A DNA stretch of 64,000 nt, taken from JAHEME01 sp034435035. Lineage in GTDB: Bacteria > Chloroflexota > Anaerolineae > Aggregatilineales > UBA3940. Shown piece by piece: positions 16,198 through 25,363 of this stretch. Positions within the stretch are counted from its first letter, which is position 1, and every line of letters starts with the position of its first letter. The position numbers were made by a program, and so were the translations under genes. The stretch covers positions 1 through 64,000 of the forward strand of contig DAOTXW010000027.1 in assembly GCA_034435035.1 (NCBI GenBank), given 5' to 3'. Below the pieces are notes generated by a model. The model was not told the origin of the DNA. It did not search any database and saw only the letters and a list, made by a program, of their open reading frames with translations.

Positions 16198-18261
16198 ATG
16201 CCCAACCGCCTGGCTGACGAGACAAGCCCCTACCTGCTTCAGCATAAGGACAACCCCGTCGAGTGGTACCCGTGGGGAGAGGAAGCGCTGGCGCGCGCGC
16301 GGGCAGAAGACCGCCCGATCTTCCTGAGCATCGGCTACTCAGCGTGCCACTGGTGCCATGTCATGGCGCACGAGTCATTCGAGGACCCGGAGACGGCAGC
16401 GCTGATGAACGCGCACTTCGTCAACATCAAGGTTGATCGCGAGGAGCGCCCGGACCTCGACAGCATCTACATGAACGCCGTGCAGGCCCTCACCGGGGGA
16501 GGGGGATGGCCGATGTCGGTGTGGCTGCTGCCGGACGGGCGCCCGTTCTTCGGGGGCACCTACTTTCCCCGGAATGCCCGGTACGGGATGCCCTCTTTCC
16601 GGGAGGTGCTGAGCCGGGTGGCGCGGGTGTTTTCTGAAAACCGCGCGGCGCTGGAGCGCGATGCCGGCAATTTAACCCGTGCGATCAGCCGGGTGATGGA
16701 TCTGAATGATGCCCGGGTTGAAGCGATCTCGTCGGACACGCTGCATGTTGCCTTCCAGAAGATCGCCGAACAGTACGACGAGAAATGGGGTGGATTCGGA
16801 TCGCAGCCAAAGTTCCCTCCATCGATGACGCTGGAGCTGCTGTTTCGCCTCTACCAGCGCTTCGGCTGGCAGCACGCCCTGGCGATGGCCACCCATACGC
16901 TTGATCGCATGGCCCGGGGGGGGATGTATGATCAGCTCGGCGGCGGTTTTCACCGCTATTCGGTGGATGGTCTGTGGCTGGTGCCACACTTCGAGAAGAT
17001 GCTGTATGACAATGCGCTGCTGATCCGGGCCTACCTGTCAGGCTACCAGATCACCGGGAAGGAACGCTACCGGCAGGTGGTGGAAGAAATCACCGCCTAC
17101 GTGCTGCGAGAGATGACAGGGGAGGCGGGTGGGTTCTTCAGCGCTCAGGATGCCGACAGCGAGGGCGAGGAAGGGCGCTATTTCATCTGGCGCGAGGAAG
17201 CGGTGCGGGCGCTGCTGGATGGCCGGGTGCGGGTTGAGCCGGTGCTGGACTACTGGGGCCTGAAGGACGGCCCCAATTTCGAGGGGCAGAACGTGCTGTG
17301 GGTTCCGGAGCCACCGGAGGCGGTGGCCGCCCGGCATGGGTGCAGCGTTGAGGAGCTGCTGCAGGACGTCGGCAGCGCACGGGCTGTCCTGTTTGAGCAC
17401 CGCGAGAAGCGGGTCAAACCGCTGCGGGATGATAAGATCCTGAGCGGATGGAACGGGCTGATGATCACCAGCCTGAGCCGGGCCGGGAGGGCGCTGGGGC
17501 GTCGGGATATCACAGCGGCGGCAGTCCGGGCGGCGGAGTTCGTGCTGGGGGCGCTGCGCCGGGACGGCCGCCTGCTGCGTGCCTACCGGGCAGGCCAGGC
17601 GAAGCATCATGGCTACCTGGAAGACTACGCCTTCATGGGCGAGGCTCTGTTAGAGCTGTACCAGACCACGTTCGACACCCGCTGGTATCGGGAAGCTGCT
17701 GTGATCACTGAGGCGATGTGCGAACTCTTCTGGGATGAGGACGCCGGCTTCTATGACACCGCGCATGACCAGGATGCCCTGATCACGCGGCCGCAGGAGA
17801 TCACGGATAACGCAGTCCCGGCCGGCCAGTCAGGGGCGGTGGCGCTGCTGCTGCGGATGGCACTGCTGGCCAATCGCCCGGACTGGCAAGAGAAAGCAGA
17901 GCGTGTGCTGGCGCGCATGAGCGATGCCATCCAGGCCTATCCGTCGGCGTTTGCCTATCTGGCCGCGCAGCTGGATTTTCTGCTGAGCGCTCCTCACGAG
18001 ATCGCGCTGATCGGCGAACCGGACAGCGCCGAGGTGCGCGCGCTGCTGGAAGTGGTAAACGGGGCATACCGACCCAACCAGGTTGTAGCGCTGCGTTCCC
18101 CGGATGACGCACAGGCCGCCGGGCTGATCCCGCTGCTGGCCGGGAGGGACGCGCTGGCCGGGCGAGCGACTGCCTATGTGTGCCGCCACGCGGTATGCCG
18201 GCTGCCGGTCACAGACCCCGATTCGCTGAGACAGCAGTTGGATAGCCCGGCATCCAGGTAA
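16198..18261 (+). CDS. DUF255 thioredoxin-domain protein (YyaL/SPATA20 family)
   Basis: The 687-residue protein has an N-terminal thioredoxin-like DUF255 domain with LADETSPYLLQHKDNPVEWY and the motif SACHWCHVMAHESF, where Cys-His-Trp-Cys replaces the usual CxxC. An (alpha/alpha)6-barrel region like that of N-acylglucosamine epimerases or glycosidases follows from about residue 200 to 600 (GGMYDQLGGGFHRYSVD). The family is widespread but its biochemical role is not settled. There is no signal peptide, so it is cytoplasmic. No strong ribosome site precedes ATG 16198. Confidence 0.9.
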   Translation: MPNRLADETSPYLLQHKDNPVEWYPWGEEALARARAEDRPIFLSIGYSACHWCHVMAHESFEDPETAALMNAHFVNIKVDREERPDLDSIYMNAVQALTGGGGWPMSVWLLPDGRPFFGGTYFPRNARYGMPSFREVLSRVARVFSENRAALERDAGNLTRAISRVMDLNDARVEAISSDTLHVAFQKIAEQYDEKWGGFGSQPKFPPSMTLELLFRLYQRFGWQHALAMATHTLDRMARGGMYDQLGGGFHRYSVDGLWLVPHFEKMLYDNALLIRAYLSGYQITGKERYRQVVEEITAYVLREMTGEAGGFFSAQDADSEGEEGRYFIWREEAVRALLDGRVRVEPVLDYWGLKDGPNFEGQNVLWVPEPPEAVAARHGCSVEELLQDVGSARAVLFEHREKRVKPLRDDKILSGWNGLMITSLSRAGRALGRRDITAAAVRAAEFVLGALRRDGRLLRAYRAGQAKHHGYLEDYAFMGEALLELYQTTFDTRWYREAAVITEAMCELFWDEDAGFYDTAHDQDALITRPQEITDNAVPAGQSGAVALLLRMALLANRPDWQEKAERVLARMSDAIQAYPSAFAYLAAQLDFLLSAPHEIALIGEPDSAEVRALLEVVNGAYRPNQVVALRSPDDAQAAGLIPLLAGRDALAGRATAYVCRHAVCRLPVTDPDSLRQQLDSPASR

Positions 18262-18318
18262 CGCGGTACACTGGAAGCGGGCATCCTGGCTACTTAACCG
18301 GAAAGTGAATTCGCCGGC

Positions 18319-18621
18319 ATGAATGGATTGTTAAGACTGCTGAGGGCGCCGATATTCTGGGCAGGGCTGCTGATCAGCGCCATCCCGGCGTTTGCGATCT
18401 TCGCGTCGGTGAGCGTCGGGGGATGGTGCGAAGCCGCGCTGGTACGGATCGGCTACCGCGCATGGCCGCGCTGGCTTCCCCTGCTGCTGGGGGTTGCTCT
18501 GTATGCCGGGGCAGGCGTGGCACTTCCCGCCTATGTGGGGGCCATGCTGGCTGGATGGGTCGGCGGGGTCGCCGGGCCGCTGGCGATCCTGGCAGTCATC
18601 GCCTGGCTGGATCGCTGGTAG
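18319..18621 (+). CDS. Small membrane protein, unknown function
   Basis: The 100-residue protein has about three hydrophobic spans (FWAGLLISAIPAFAIFA, LPLLLGVALYAGAGVAL and MLAGWVGGVAGPLAILAVIA) separated by short basic loops. I do not recognise a family. It begins 57 bases after the DUF255 gene and is followed by a good intrinsic terminator at 18644, so it is the last gene of that + strand run. Codon use resembles its neighbours. Confidence 0.6.
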   Translation: MNGLLRLLRAPIFWAGLLISAIPAFAIFASVSVGGWCEAALVRIGYRAWPRWLPLLLGVALYAGAGVALPAYVGAMLAGWVGGVAGPLAILAVIAWLDRW

Positions 18622-18643
18622 CGGCAGCGCTCGGCGGATCAGG

Positions 18644-18683
18644 AAGGCGGCGCCCCGGATGGAACGCCGCCTTTGTTTATTTG
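18644..18683 (+). terminator. Intrinsic terminator between convergent genes
   Basis: AAGGCGGCG (18644-18652) pairs perfectly with CGCCGCCTT (18665-18673) around a 12-base loop and is followed by TGTTTATTTG. It ends the + strand block. The complementary strand is less T-rich after the stem, so it is probably a poor terminator for the pckA transcript. Confidence 0.8.
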
Positions 18684-18709
18684 CTTCACAGCAGGTGGGC
18701 TCGAGGCTG

Positions 18710-20305
18710 TCAGACCGGGGGGGCAGCTGCGATGACCTCGGGAAGAACCTGATCAGCGTACTGCTTGAAGTTTTCGCGGAACTGTTCGGCCAGCTCGCGG
18801 GCCTTCTGGTCATAAGCCGCCTGGTCAGCCCAGGTGAGGCGCGGGTTGAGCATCTCCGTGGGCACATTCGGGCATGATTCCGGCACGTGCAGCCCGAAGA
18901 ATGGCTCCACCCAGGTGGGGCCCTCCGCCAGCCGACCGTCCAGAATGGCATGGATCATGGACCGGGTGTGCTCAAGCGGCATGCGATGCCCCACCCCAAA
19001 GGGGCCGCCGGTCCAGCCAGTGTTCACAAGCCAGACATCCACGTGATGCTCCGCGATCTTACGCCCCAGCAGCGCCGCATATTCGGCGGGATGCAGAGGG
19101 AGGAAAGGCGCACCGAAGCAGGCGCTGAACGTCACCTGAGGTCCTTCACCCAGGCCCTTCTCTGTGCCGGCCACTTTGGCCGTGTATCCACTGAGGAAAT
19201 GGAACATGGCCTGCTGCTCGGTGAGTTTGCTGACGGGCGGGATGACGCCGAAGGCATCCGCGGTGAGGAAGATGATGTTGCGCGGATGCCCGCCAGTGCC
19301 CTCGCGGGTGGCATTGGGAATATAGTTGATCGGGTAGGACGCGCGGGTATTCTCGGTGTAGGTCGAGTCGTCCAGATCGAGGCGCCGCGTGTTCATGTCC
19401 ATAGCGACGTTTTCAAGGATGGTGCCGAAGCGACGGGTGGTCTGGTAGATCTCCGGCTCGCCGGTGGGCGACAGGCGGATGACCTTAGCATAGCAGCCAC
19501 CCTCGAAGTTGAAGATGCCGCTGTCTGACCAGCCGTGCTCATCATCGCCGATCAGCGTGCGGGTCGAGTCGGAGGAGAGGGTAGTCTTGCCGGTGCCGGA
19601 CAGCCCGAAGAAGAGCGCCACATCGCCATCGTCTCCCTCGTTGGCTGAGCAGTGCATGGGCAGGACGCCCTGCTGCGGCAGCAGGTAGTTGAGGACGCTG
19701 AAGATCGACTTCTTCATCTCGCCGGCATAGCTGGTTCCACCGATGAGCACGATCTTGCGCTGGAAGTTGAGTAAAATGAAGGCCGAAGAACGTGTCCCAT
19801 CAAGGTCCGGCAGCGCATGGAAATTCGGCGCCTGGATGAGGGTGAAATCCGGTGTGAAGCCAACCAGCTGCTCCGGGGTGGCGCGGAGGAACATATTGCG
19901 GGCGAAGAGCGCATGCCAGGCGGTCTCGGTGATGACCCGCACCCCGATACGGTAGGCCGGGTCGGCCCCTGCGAAGCAGTCCTGCACAAAGGCATTGCGC
20001 CCCTGGAAGTATGCCATCACCTTATGCAGCAGGCTGTCAAACTGCTCGGGGCTAAAGGGGCGGTTAACCTCACCCCACCAGATACGATCCTCGGTGCTGG
20101 GTTCTTTAACGATAAAGCGATCTTTTGGCGAGCGGCCTGTGTGGTCGCCGGTGCGGACCACCAGAGGGCCGAGATGCGACACAAACGCCTCCTGGCGGCG
20201 GATCGCCTGCTCGTAGAGCTGGGGGGTATGAAGCCGCCAGTAGACAGTATTCAGATTGCGAAAGCCGAGCGCTTCCAGTTCCGGGTGGCTCTGCAGGATC
20301 TCCAT
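18710..20305 (-). CDS. pckA: Phosphoenolpyruvate carboxykinase (ATP)
   Basis: The 531-residue enzyme converts oxaloacetate plus ATP to phosphoenolpyruvate, the entry to gluconeogenesis. Visible motifs are RTGDHTGRSPKDRF, the kinase-1a P-loop GLSGTGKTTLSSD (about 234-246), the metal-binding DDEHGWSDSG and TRASYPINYI. ATG 20305 is preferred over the adjacent GTG 20308 because GGAGG lies only 2 bases before the GTG. The Ser/Thr kinase gene lies 92 bases upstream on the same strand, so cotranscription is possible. Confidence 0.96.
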   Translation of the reverse strand: MEILQSHPELEALGFRNLNTVYWRLHTPQLYEQAIRRQEAFVSHLGPLVVRTGDHTGRSPKDRFIVKEPSTEDRIWWGEVNRPFSPEQFDSLLHKVMAYFQGRNAFVQDCFAGADPAYRIGVRVITETAWHALFARNMFLRATPEQLVGFTPDFTLIQAPNFHALPDLDGTRSSAFILLNFQRKIVLIGGTSYAGEMKKSIFSVLNYLLPQQGVLPMHCSANEGDDGDVALFFGLSGTGKTTLSSDSTRTLIGDDEHGWSDSGIFNFEGGCYAKVIRLSPTGEPEIYQTTRRFGTILENVAMDMNTRRLDLDDSTYTENTRASYPINYIPNATREGTGGHPRNIIFLTADAFGVIPPVSKLTEQQAMFHFLSGYTAKVAGTEKGLGEGPQVTFSACFGAPFLPLHPAEYAALLGRKIAEHHVDVWLVNTGWTGGPFGVGHRMPLEHTRSMIHAILDGRLAEGPTWVEPFFGLHVPESCPNVPTEMLNPRLTWADQAAYDQKARELAEQFRENFKQYADQVLPEVIAAAPPV

Positions 20306-20397
20306 CACGCCTCCGTAGACAGGGAAATGGCCTATTCCGCGCAGGTAGTGTAACGCCTGCAGCAGCGGAGATCAATGCTGGCAGCGGGCTGACAGGA

Positions 20398-22704
20398 TCA
20401 GTCGCCCAGCTGTGCGAGCGCTTCATGAATGGCAGCCTCCAGGTCCGGGTCGTCCGTTTCTTCAAGCGCCCTCAGGTAACTCTCACGCGCGCCATCCCAC
20501 TCTCCCTGTTCGGCCAGCATCTCCGCGCGGAGGATGAAAGGCTGCGGCCAGCCAGCATTGCGATCTATCGACTGAGCCACCCTGGCGAGGGCAGCGTCCA
20601 GATCGCCAGCCGCGCGCGATGCGCGTGCCATATCATAGAAGAGCTCATGGCTGCCAAACGGGTAGCCCAGAATGGAATTGTAGCGCCACAGCGTATCCCA
20701 GTCGTCGAGTCGGGCCTCGACCTGCGCGAACTCTGCGAGCGCGCCGGCTGGATCGCCGGCATCGTCCAACAGGATGAGCCCACGCAGGTAATGGGCGCCG
20801 ACCTCATCCGGGTCCACTTCCAGCGCGCGCGCTAAGGCTGCCTCCGCCCCGGCCGGGTCGCCGGCTGCGCGCAGAACTACCGCCTGCTCGGCGAGGAAGC
20901 GTGCCAGCTCATCGGGATGATCCTCCTGAAGGCGGCTCAGGAAGCGGAGCGCGTGCTCATGCCGCCCCAGGTAAAGCGCCCTGGCTGCGCCGTTCTCCAG
21001 GTACCATGTAGCTTCCGGGTACATATCATAGGCCGCCTCGATCTCTGCCAGAGCGCTGTCCGGGTCGCCCAGACCGTCCAGAAGAATATCGGCACGTTCG
21101 ATCATCCGCTCAGCGCGTTTGTAGGGATCAGGCTCGATCTCGATTGCCGCCGAGATATCGGCCATGGCGGCCTCATAGTCACCCAGACCCCAGGCGTAGA
21201 TACGGGCGCGCTCGTAATACGCCCCTGAGCACAGCGATGCATCCTCCCCACAGCCCTCGATGGCGCGGGTAAACTCGGCCAGGGCTGCGTCCTGATCGTA
21301 GTAGGAATCGGCGTAGGTGTGCAGCGTGCCCATCGCGAGCGCAACCCAGGGATTATCCGGATCGGACGCCCGGGCTTGCTCAAACAGGGCGGCGGCGGCG
21401 TCAGGATCGTCCTCCCATACAATGTACCCCAGCCCCAGCAGCGCTGCGACATTCTGCGGGTCCTGCTCCAGCACCTGCTCGAAAAGCCGAGCCGCTGCCT
21501 CCGGGTTATCATTTTCCGCCTCAGCGAAAGCCTGCTCCAGCAGGGCGCCCACATCGCCTTCGGCGGCGGGGGAGGCGTTTGATCCGCCTGGCGGCTCCTC
21601 GCCGGCTGCCGTTTTCTCGCCCTCGTCGCTACCGGACAGGATCGCCAGCGCCAGGAAACCGCAGACCAGAAATGCGACAACGCCGACGACGGCCCACAAC
21701 CACCAGCGCCGGCGGCGCGGCGTAACCGCCGCTGTGGATGGGGTTTCAGCAATGGGGACTGTCTGCTCATCCCCGGCGGAGAGTGCGCCCGGCTCAGTGG
21801 GCAGGCTGCGGGGAGAAGGCATGCCGGGAGCAGGCGTAGACGCGCTGACCTGCGTCTCCTGATCGAGGCGGTCGAGGGCGTCCTGCAGCGCCCGGTGCAG
21901 CTCGCCAGCTGACGGGTAGCGGTCAGCGGCTGACTTGGCGAGGCTGCGCAGGACGACGCGCTCAACGCTCTCCGGCAGCTGACCGATCAGCATCCGCGGA
22001 GGGATGAGTGGATCGTTGATGTGTTTGAGGATCACCCCGTAGGGCGTATCGGCGTCGTAAGGGGGGCGGCCGGTGAGCATCTCGTAGATGACGATGCCAA
22101 GTGCGTAGATGTCACTGCGTTCGTCGGCGGCCTCGCCGCGGCCCTGCTCAGGAGACATGTAAGCCGGCGTGCCGATCATCGCGCCGCTGGCAGTCAGCCC
22201 GGTCTGGCCGACCAGCCGGGCGATACCGAAATCGCTCAGGACAGGGTGGCCCAGGTCCGGGACCAGGATGTTGGAGGGCTTGATATCCCGGTGGATCATG
22301 CCGCGCTGGTGCGCATAGTCCAGAGCATCGGCCAGCCTGACGGCGATGGCGAGAACCGTCCTGACCGGCAGACGCTCGCCGCGGGCAGAAAGCTCCTGCA
22401 GCAGCTCCTTGAGGGTCTTGCCGCCCTCGATGTACTCCATCACCATAAAATACCGCCCATCCTGGACGTCGAAGTCAAAGACCTGGACGATATTAGGGTG
22501 GCGCAGCGCGGCCACGCTGCGGGCTTCGCGCTGGAAGCGGGTGATGAAGTCCGTTTCTTCGGAGAGATGCGGATGAAGGACCTTGATGGCCACATAGCGA
22601 TCGAGGCCGGGCTGGTAAGCCCGGTAAACATCGGCCATGCCGCCGCGACCCAGACGATCCAGCAACTGATAACGGCCGAGTGTCTGCCCACCTAGGTCTG
22701 ACAT
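20398..22704 (-). CDS. Membrane Ser/Thr protein kinase with TPR domain
   Basis: The 768-residue protein has a PknB-like kinase domain (12-275): GRGGMADVYRAY, Lys41 in VAIKVLHPH, HRDIKPSNIL (catalytic Asp140), DFGIARL (158-164) and GTPAYMSPEQ. A Ser/Pro/Thr-rich linker follows, then a single transmembrane span at about 334-356 (WWLWAVVGVVAFLVCGFLAL) after a basic stretch RRRR. The C-terminal 380 residues are tetratricopeptide repeats outside the membrane (for example PEAAARLFEQVLEQDPQNVA). In characterised homologues the outer domain senses a ligand and dimerises the kinase. Autophosphorylation and substrates are not inferable here. Confidence 0.93.
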   Translation of the reverse strand: MSDLGGQTLGRYQLLDRLGRGGMADVYRAYQPGLDRYVAIKVLHPHLSEETDFITRFQREARSVAALRHPNIVQVFDFDVQDGRYFMVMEYIEGGKTLKELLQELSARGERLPVRTVLAIAVRLADALDYAHQRGMIHRDIKPSNILVPDLGHPVLSDFGIARLVGQTGLTASGAMIGTPAYMSPEQGRGEAADERSDIYALGIVIYEMLTGRPPYDADTPYGVILKHINDPLIPPRMLIGQLPESVERVVLRSLAKSAADRYPSAGELHRALQDALDRLDQETQVSASTPAPGMPSPRSLPTEPGALSAGDEQTVPIAETPSTAAVTPRRRRWWLWAVVGVVAFLVCGFLALAILSGSDEGEKTAAGEEPPGGSNASPAAEGDVGALLEQAFAEAENDNPEAAARLFEQVLEQDPQNVAALLGLGYIVWEDDPDAAAALFEQARASDPDNPWVALAMGTLHTYADSYYDQDAALAEFTRAIEGCGEDASLCSGAYYERARIYAWGLGDYEAAMADISAAIEIEPDPYKRAERMIERADILLDGLGDPDSALAEIEAAYDMYPEATWYLENGAARALYLGRHEHALRFLSRLQEDHPDELARFLAEQAVVLRAAGDPAGAEAALARALEVDPDEVGAHYLRGLILLDDAGDPAGALAEFAQVEARLDDWDTLWRYNSILGYPFGSHELFYDMARASRAAGDLDAALARVAQSIDRNAGWPQPFILRAEMLAEQGEWDGARESYLRALEETDDPDLEAAIHEALAQLGD

Positions 22705-23066
22705 GGCTCCCTCATCGTATGGTGAGAATCACATGCCCCATGATAATAGCATGCTTTATGGAAGAGGACAGCGAGGGTGGGGCGAAAGTTGAAGCGCGCG
22801 GTGGCATGCGATGGGGGTCACATGAACCGCGCACTTCCGGGGTGAGGATAGGGATGTGAACTCTGAATACAGAGCTCTATGTGACATGATAGCATCGATG
22901 CGGGGCGGTGTATGTGAAAAGTGTGTGAAACCCGTGCGATTTCTCGGCGCGGATCCGTTCTCGCCAGTCATTGACAGCCCCCACCAGGGCTAGTATTATG
23001 GCGCAGGCAACGCACGAGCATGCGGCGCCTGCGCTGCACTGCATGGATTCTTCAAGGAGGAGCCTG
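22705..23066. other. 362-base intergenic region with repeated ATGTGA/TCACAT half-sites
   Basis: This divergent region separates the kinase (minus) from a membrane protein (plus). It contains TCACAT at 22729 and 22818, and ATGTGA at 22854, 22879 and 22912, with GTGTGA at 22923. A small hairpin CTCTG-AATA-CAGAG lies at 22861-22874. ATAATA at 22743-22748 reads TATTAT on the minus strand and could be the kinase -10. No coding potential is convincing. Confidence 0.45.
22971..22999 (+). promoter_or_regulatory. Strong sigma-70-type promoter
   Basis: TTGACA (22971-22976), a 17-base spacer and TATTAT (22994-22999) lie 67 bases before the start of the histidine-rich membrane protein at 23067. The position rules out the longer in-frame opening from 22971, which would begin inside the -35 box. 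Confidence 0.8.
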
Positions 23067-24209
23067 ATGGCTGTATCCGCAACCACTCTGCGAACGGATG
23101 CGACCTCTGCGCACCCCTGGCTTCACAGCCGGGACTGGGACCTGACCTTCATTTCTCTGAGCGTGGTGCTGGTCGCTACCCCCTACCTGGTCTATCTGGG
23201 GCTGATGCAGCTTCCAGGGCTGTTGGTGCCTGCTGCGGCGATGTTTGGCGCCAGCCCGGACAGTATCAGCCGAAATGTGGTGAATGGGCTGGTGGCGCTC
23301 GTGGTGGGCGGGCCGCACATGTATGCCACATTCACGCGAACGGCGCTAGACCGGGATTATGCAAAGAAGCATCCGCTGATGCTGTGGACCTCGCTGGCGA
23401 TCCCGATTGTGGTGATCGCGCTGGCCATGCTGAATCTGACCCTGCTGCTGACGGTGTTCTTCTTCTGGGCGTCGGTGCATGTTCTGCACCAGATCATCTA
23501 CATCACGGAGCTGTACAACCACAGACAGGCTGCGCCGCTGCCCCGATGGATGCGCTTTGCGGAGTATGCGGTCGTGCTGACTTCGCTGTACCCGCTGGCA
23601 GCCTGGAAGATCTGGCAGAACCAGTTCACGATCGGCCCCAACAACATCAGCGAGGTGGTCGGCCAGATCCTGGGGCTGGTGGGGTTGAGCCGGGGGCCCT
23701 GGATGGTGTGGGCTGCCGGCGGGGCCTTCGGCCTCTCGCTGCTGGCCTGGCTGGTGAAGACCGCGGTGGAGTACCGACAGGGGACGCTTCACTGGCCCAA
23801 GACGCTCTTCCTGGGTCTGACGGTGGTGGCGGCGTTCTTTGTGCCGGCACTGGGCAACCTGGATACAGCCTTCCAGGGCATGAATGTGTGGCATTCGCTG
23901 CAGTACCTGGCGCTGACCTGGATGCTGAACCACCTGCGGCAGGGGCGCGGCGAGCTTGACAGCTCTCCCTTCGTCAAGCGCCTGTCCAGTGACGACTCGG
24001 CGCGGAAGTACTACCTGTTCAACATCGGCCTGACGGTCGCGGACGTGGTGCTGGCAGGCGCTATCTTCCTGGTGCTGTTCTATGTGCTGCGCCAACCCTT
24101 CGATGCGGCGTTTGACCGCAGCTACTACATCGCGGTGCTGAGCTTCCTGTGGGTGCACTACTACCACGATCACTTCCTGTTTGCCCAGCCGGAGGTCATC
24201 CGGCCCTGA
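23067..24209 (+). CDS. Polytopic membrane protein with conserved-looking histidines, unknown function
   Basis: AAGGAGG at 23054-23060 fixes the start at ATG 23067, giving 380 residues. There are about eight to nine membrane spans (for example LTFISLSVVLVATPYLVYL and IPIVVIALAMLNLTLLL). Histidines sit at span ends in GGPHMYATFTRT, SVHVLHQIIYITELYNHR, NVWHSLQYLALTWM and VHYYHDHFLF. This spacing suggests a metal- or haem-binding membrane enzyme, loosely like Brp/Blh carotenoid oxygenases (GxPHG), but the similarity is not enough to assign. It is transcribed alone from a strong promoter. Confidence 0.7.
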   Translation: MAVSATTLRTDATSAHPWLHSRDWDLTFISLSVVLVATPYLVYLGLMQLPGLLVPAAAMFGASPDSISRNVVNGLVALVVGGPHMYATFTRTALDRDYAKKHPLMLWTSLAIPIVVIALAMLNLTLLLTVFFFWASVHVLHQIIYITELYNHRQAAPLPRWMRFAEYAVVLTSLYPLAAWKIWQNQFTIGPNNISEVVGQILGLVGLSRGPWMVWAAGGAFGLSLLAWLVKTAVEYRQGTLHWPKTLFLGLTVVAAFFVPALGNLDTAFQGMNVWHSLQYLALTWMLNHLRQGRGELDSSPFVKRLSSDDSARKYYLFNIGLTVADVVLAGAIFLVLFYVLRQPFDAAFDRSYYIAVLSFLWVHYYHDHFLFAQPEVIRP

Positions 24210-24322
24210 GGCTTCACGCAGCACGCCGGCGCGGCAGACCCATCGCTGCCCGCCGGCGCGCTGTCCAGACGGGGGTGTGATGGGCCGTCGGCGGGCTACC
24301 GTCGGCATCGCTCTGGCCAGTA

Positions 24323-25363
24323 ATGCGGGCATCTATGGATATCAGCCGTATCGTCATGCTCAGCGTGGAGTCGGGTGTGCTGGCGGGGAACCCGCAGGGC
24401 GACCCGCATGTGCGCAGCCTGCCCGTGTACCTCCCGGAGGGCTACGGCGAGTCCGGGGCGCGGTACCCTGTGATCTGGGTGCTGGCCCCATTTACAAGCT
24501 GGGGACAGCGGCTGTTCAACCTGCAGGCATGGGACGAGAATCTGCCGCAGCGGCTGGATCGGCTGGTGCGTGAGGGGCGTGCCGCGCCGGCCCTGCTGGC
24601 CTTCCCCGACTGCTTCACGCGCTACGGTGGAAGCCAGTACCTCAATTCGTCTGCGCTGGGACGATACCAGGACTACATTACGCAGGAGCTGGTGCCGCGG
24701 GTAGATGCCGAGTTCCGCACCCTGGCCTCACGTGAGCATCGGGGCGTGATGGGACACTCCAGCGGCGGATTCGGCGCACTGCACCTGGCCATGCACCACC
24801 CGGACCTGTTTGGCGCGGCGGCCTGCCACAGCGGCGATATGGGCTTCGAGTGGTGCTACCGGCAGGATATCCCCGGCGCGGTGCGCGCTCTGGAGGACCT
24901 GGGCGGGATCGAGGGATTCGAGCGCAGCTTCGCCAGCCGCGACCGGGGGGCGGACTGGTTTGCCGCCCTGAGCGTGATCGCCATGAGCGCCTGCTATTCG
25001 CCCAACCCGGACAGCCCGCACGGGTTCGACCTGGTATGTGATCTCTATACCGGGGAGATCCGGCCTGAAGTCTGGGAGCGCTGGCAGGCTTTCGACCCGC
25101 TGCACAGCGCCCCGCGGCACTTCGACGCGCTGCGCAGTCTGAGCCTGCTTTACTTTGACTGCGGCCGTCAGGATGAGTACCATCTTTTTCTGGGCGCGCG
25201 CCGCCTGCATCGGCTGCTGGCAGCTCAGGATATCCGCCACACTTATGAGGAGTTCGAGGGGCGGCATGGGCAAATCAACTGGCGCTATGACATCTCGCTG
25301 GCTGCGATGACGACCGCCCTCACCACGCACCTGGACACCCCTACCCGCTATGAGCAGGACTAG
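24323..25363 (+). CDS. Esterase of the PF00756 alpha/beta-hydrolase family
   Basis: The 346-residue protein has the nucleophile elbow GHSSGGFGALHLAMHH, an acidic residue in FDCGRQDEYH and the catalytic-type His in FEGRHGQINWRY, matching the putative-esterase (esterase D/antigen 85-like) fold. There is no signal peptide, so it is probably cytoplasmic. Start alternatives are ATG 24323 and ATG 24335; neither has a clear ribosome site. It overlaps the following lipoprotein gene by 14 bases. Confidence 0.8.
   Translation: MRASMDISRIVMLSVESGVLAGNPQGDPHVRSLPVYLPEGYGESGARYPVIWVLAPFTSWGQRLFNLQAWDENLPQRLDRLVREGRAAPALLAFPDCFTRYGGSQYLNSSALGRYQDYITQELVPRVDAEFRTLASREHRGVMGHSSGGFGALHLAMHHPDLFGAAACHSGDMGFEWCYRQDIPGAVRALEDLGGIEGFERSFASRDRGADWFAALSVIAMSACYSPNPDSPHGFDLVCDLYTGEIRPEVWERWQAFDPLHSAPRHFDALRSLSLLYFDCGRQDEYHLFLGARRLHRLLAAQDIRHTYEEFEGRHGQINWRYDISLAAMTTALTTHLDTPTRYEQD

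Noticed and set aside
24323..25363. Esterase as a polyhydroxyalkanoate or antigen-85 enzyme
   Set aside because: Only the general catalytic elements are recognisable and there is no signal peptide or related gene nearby.
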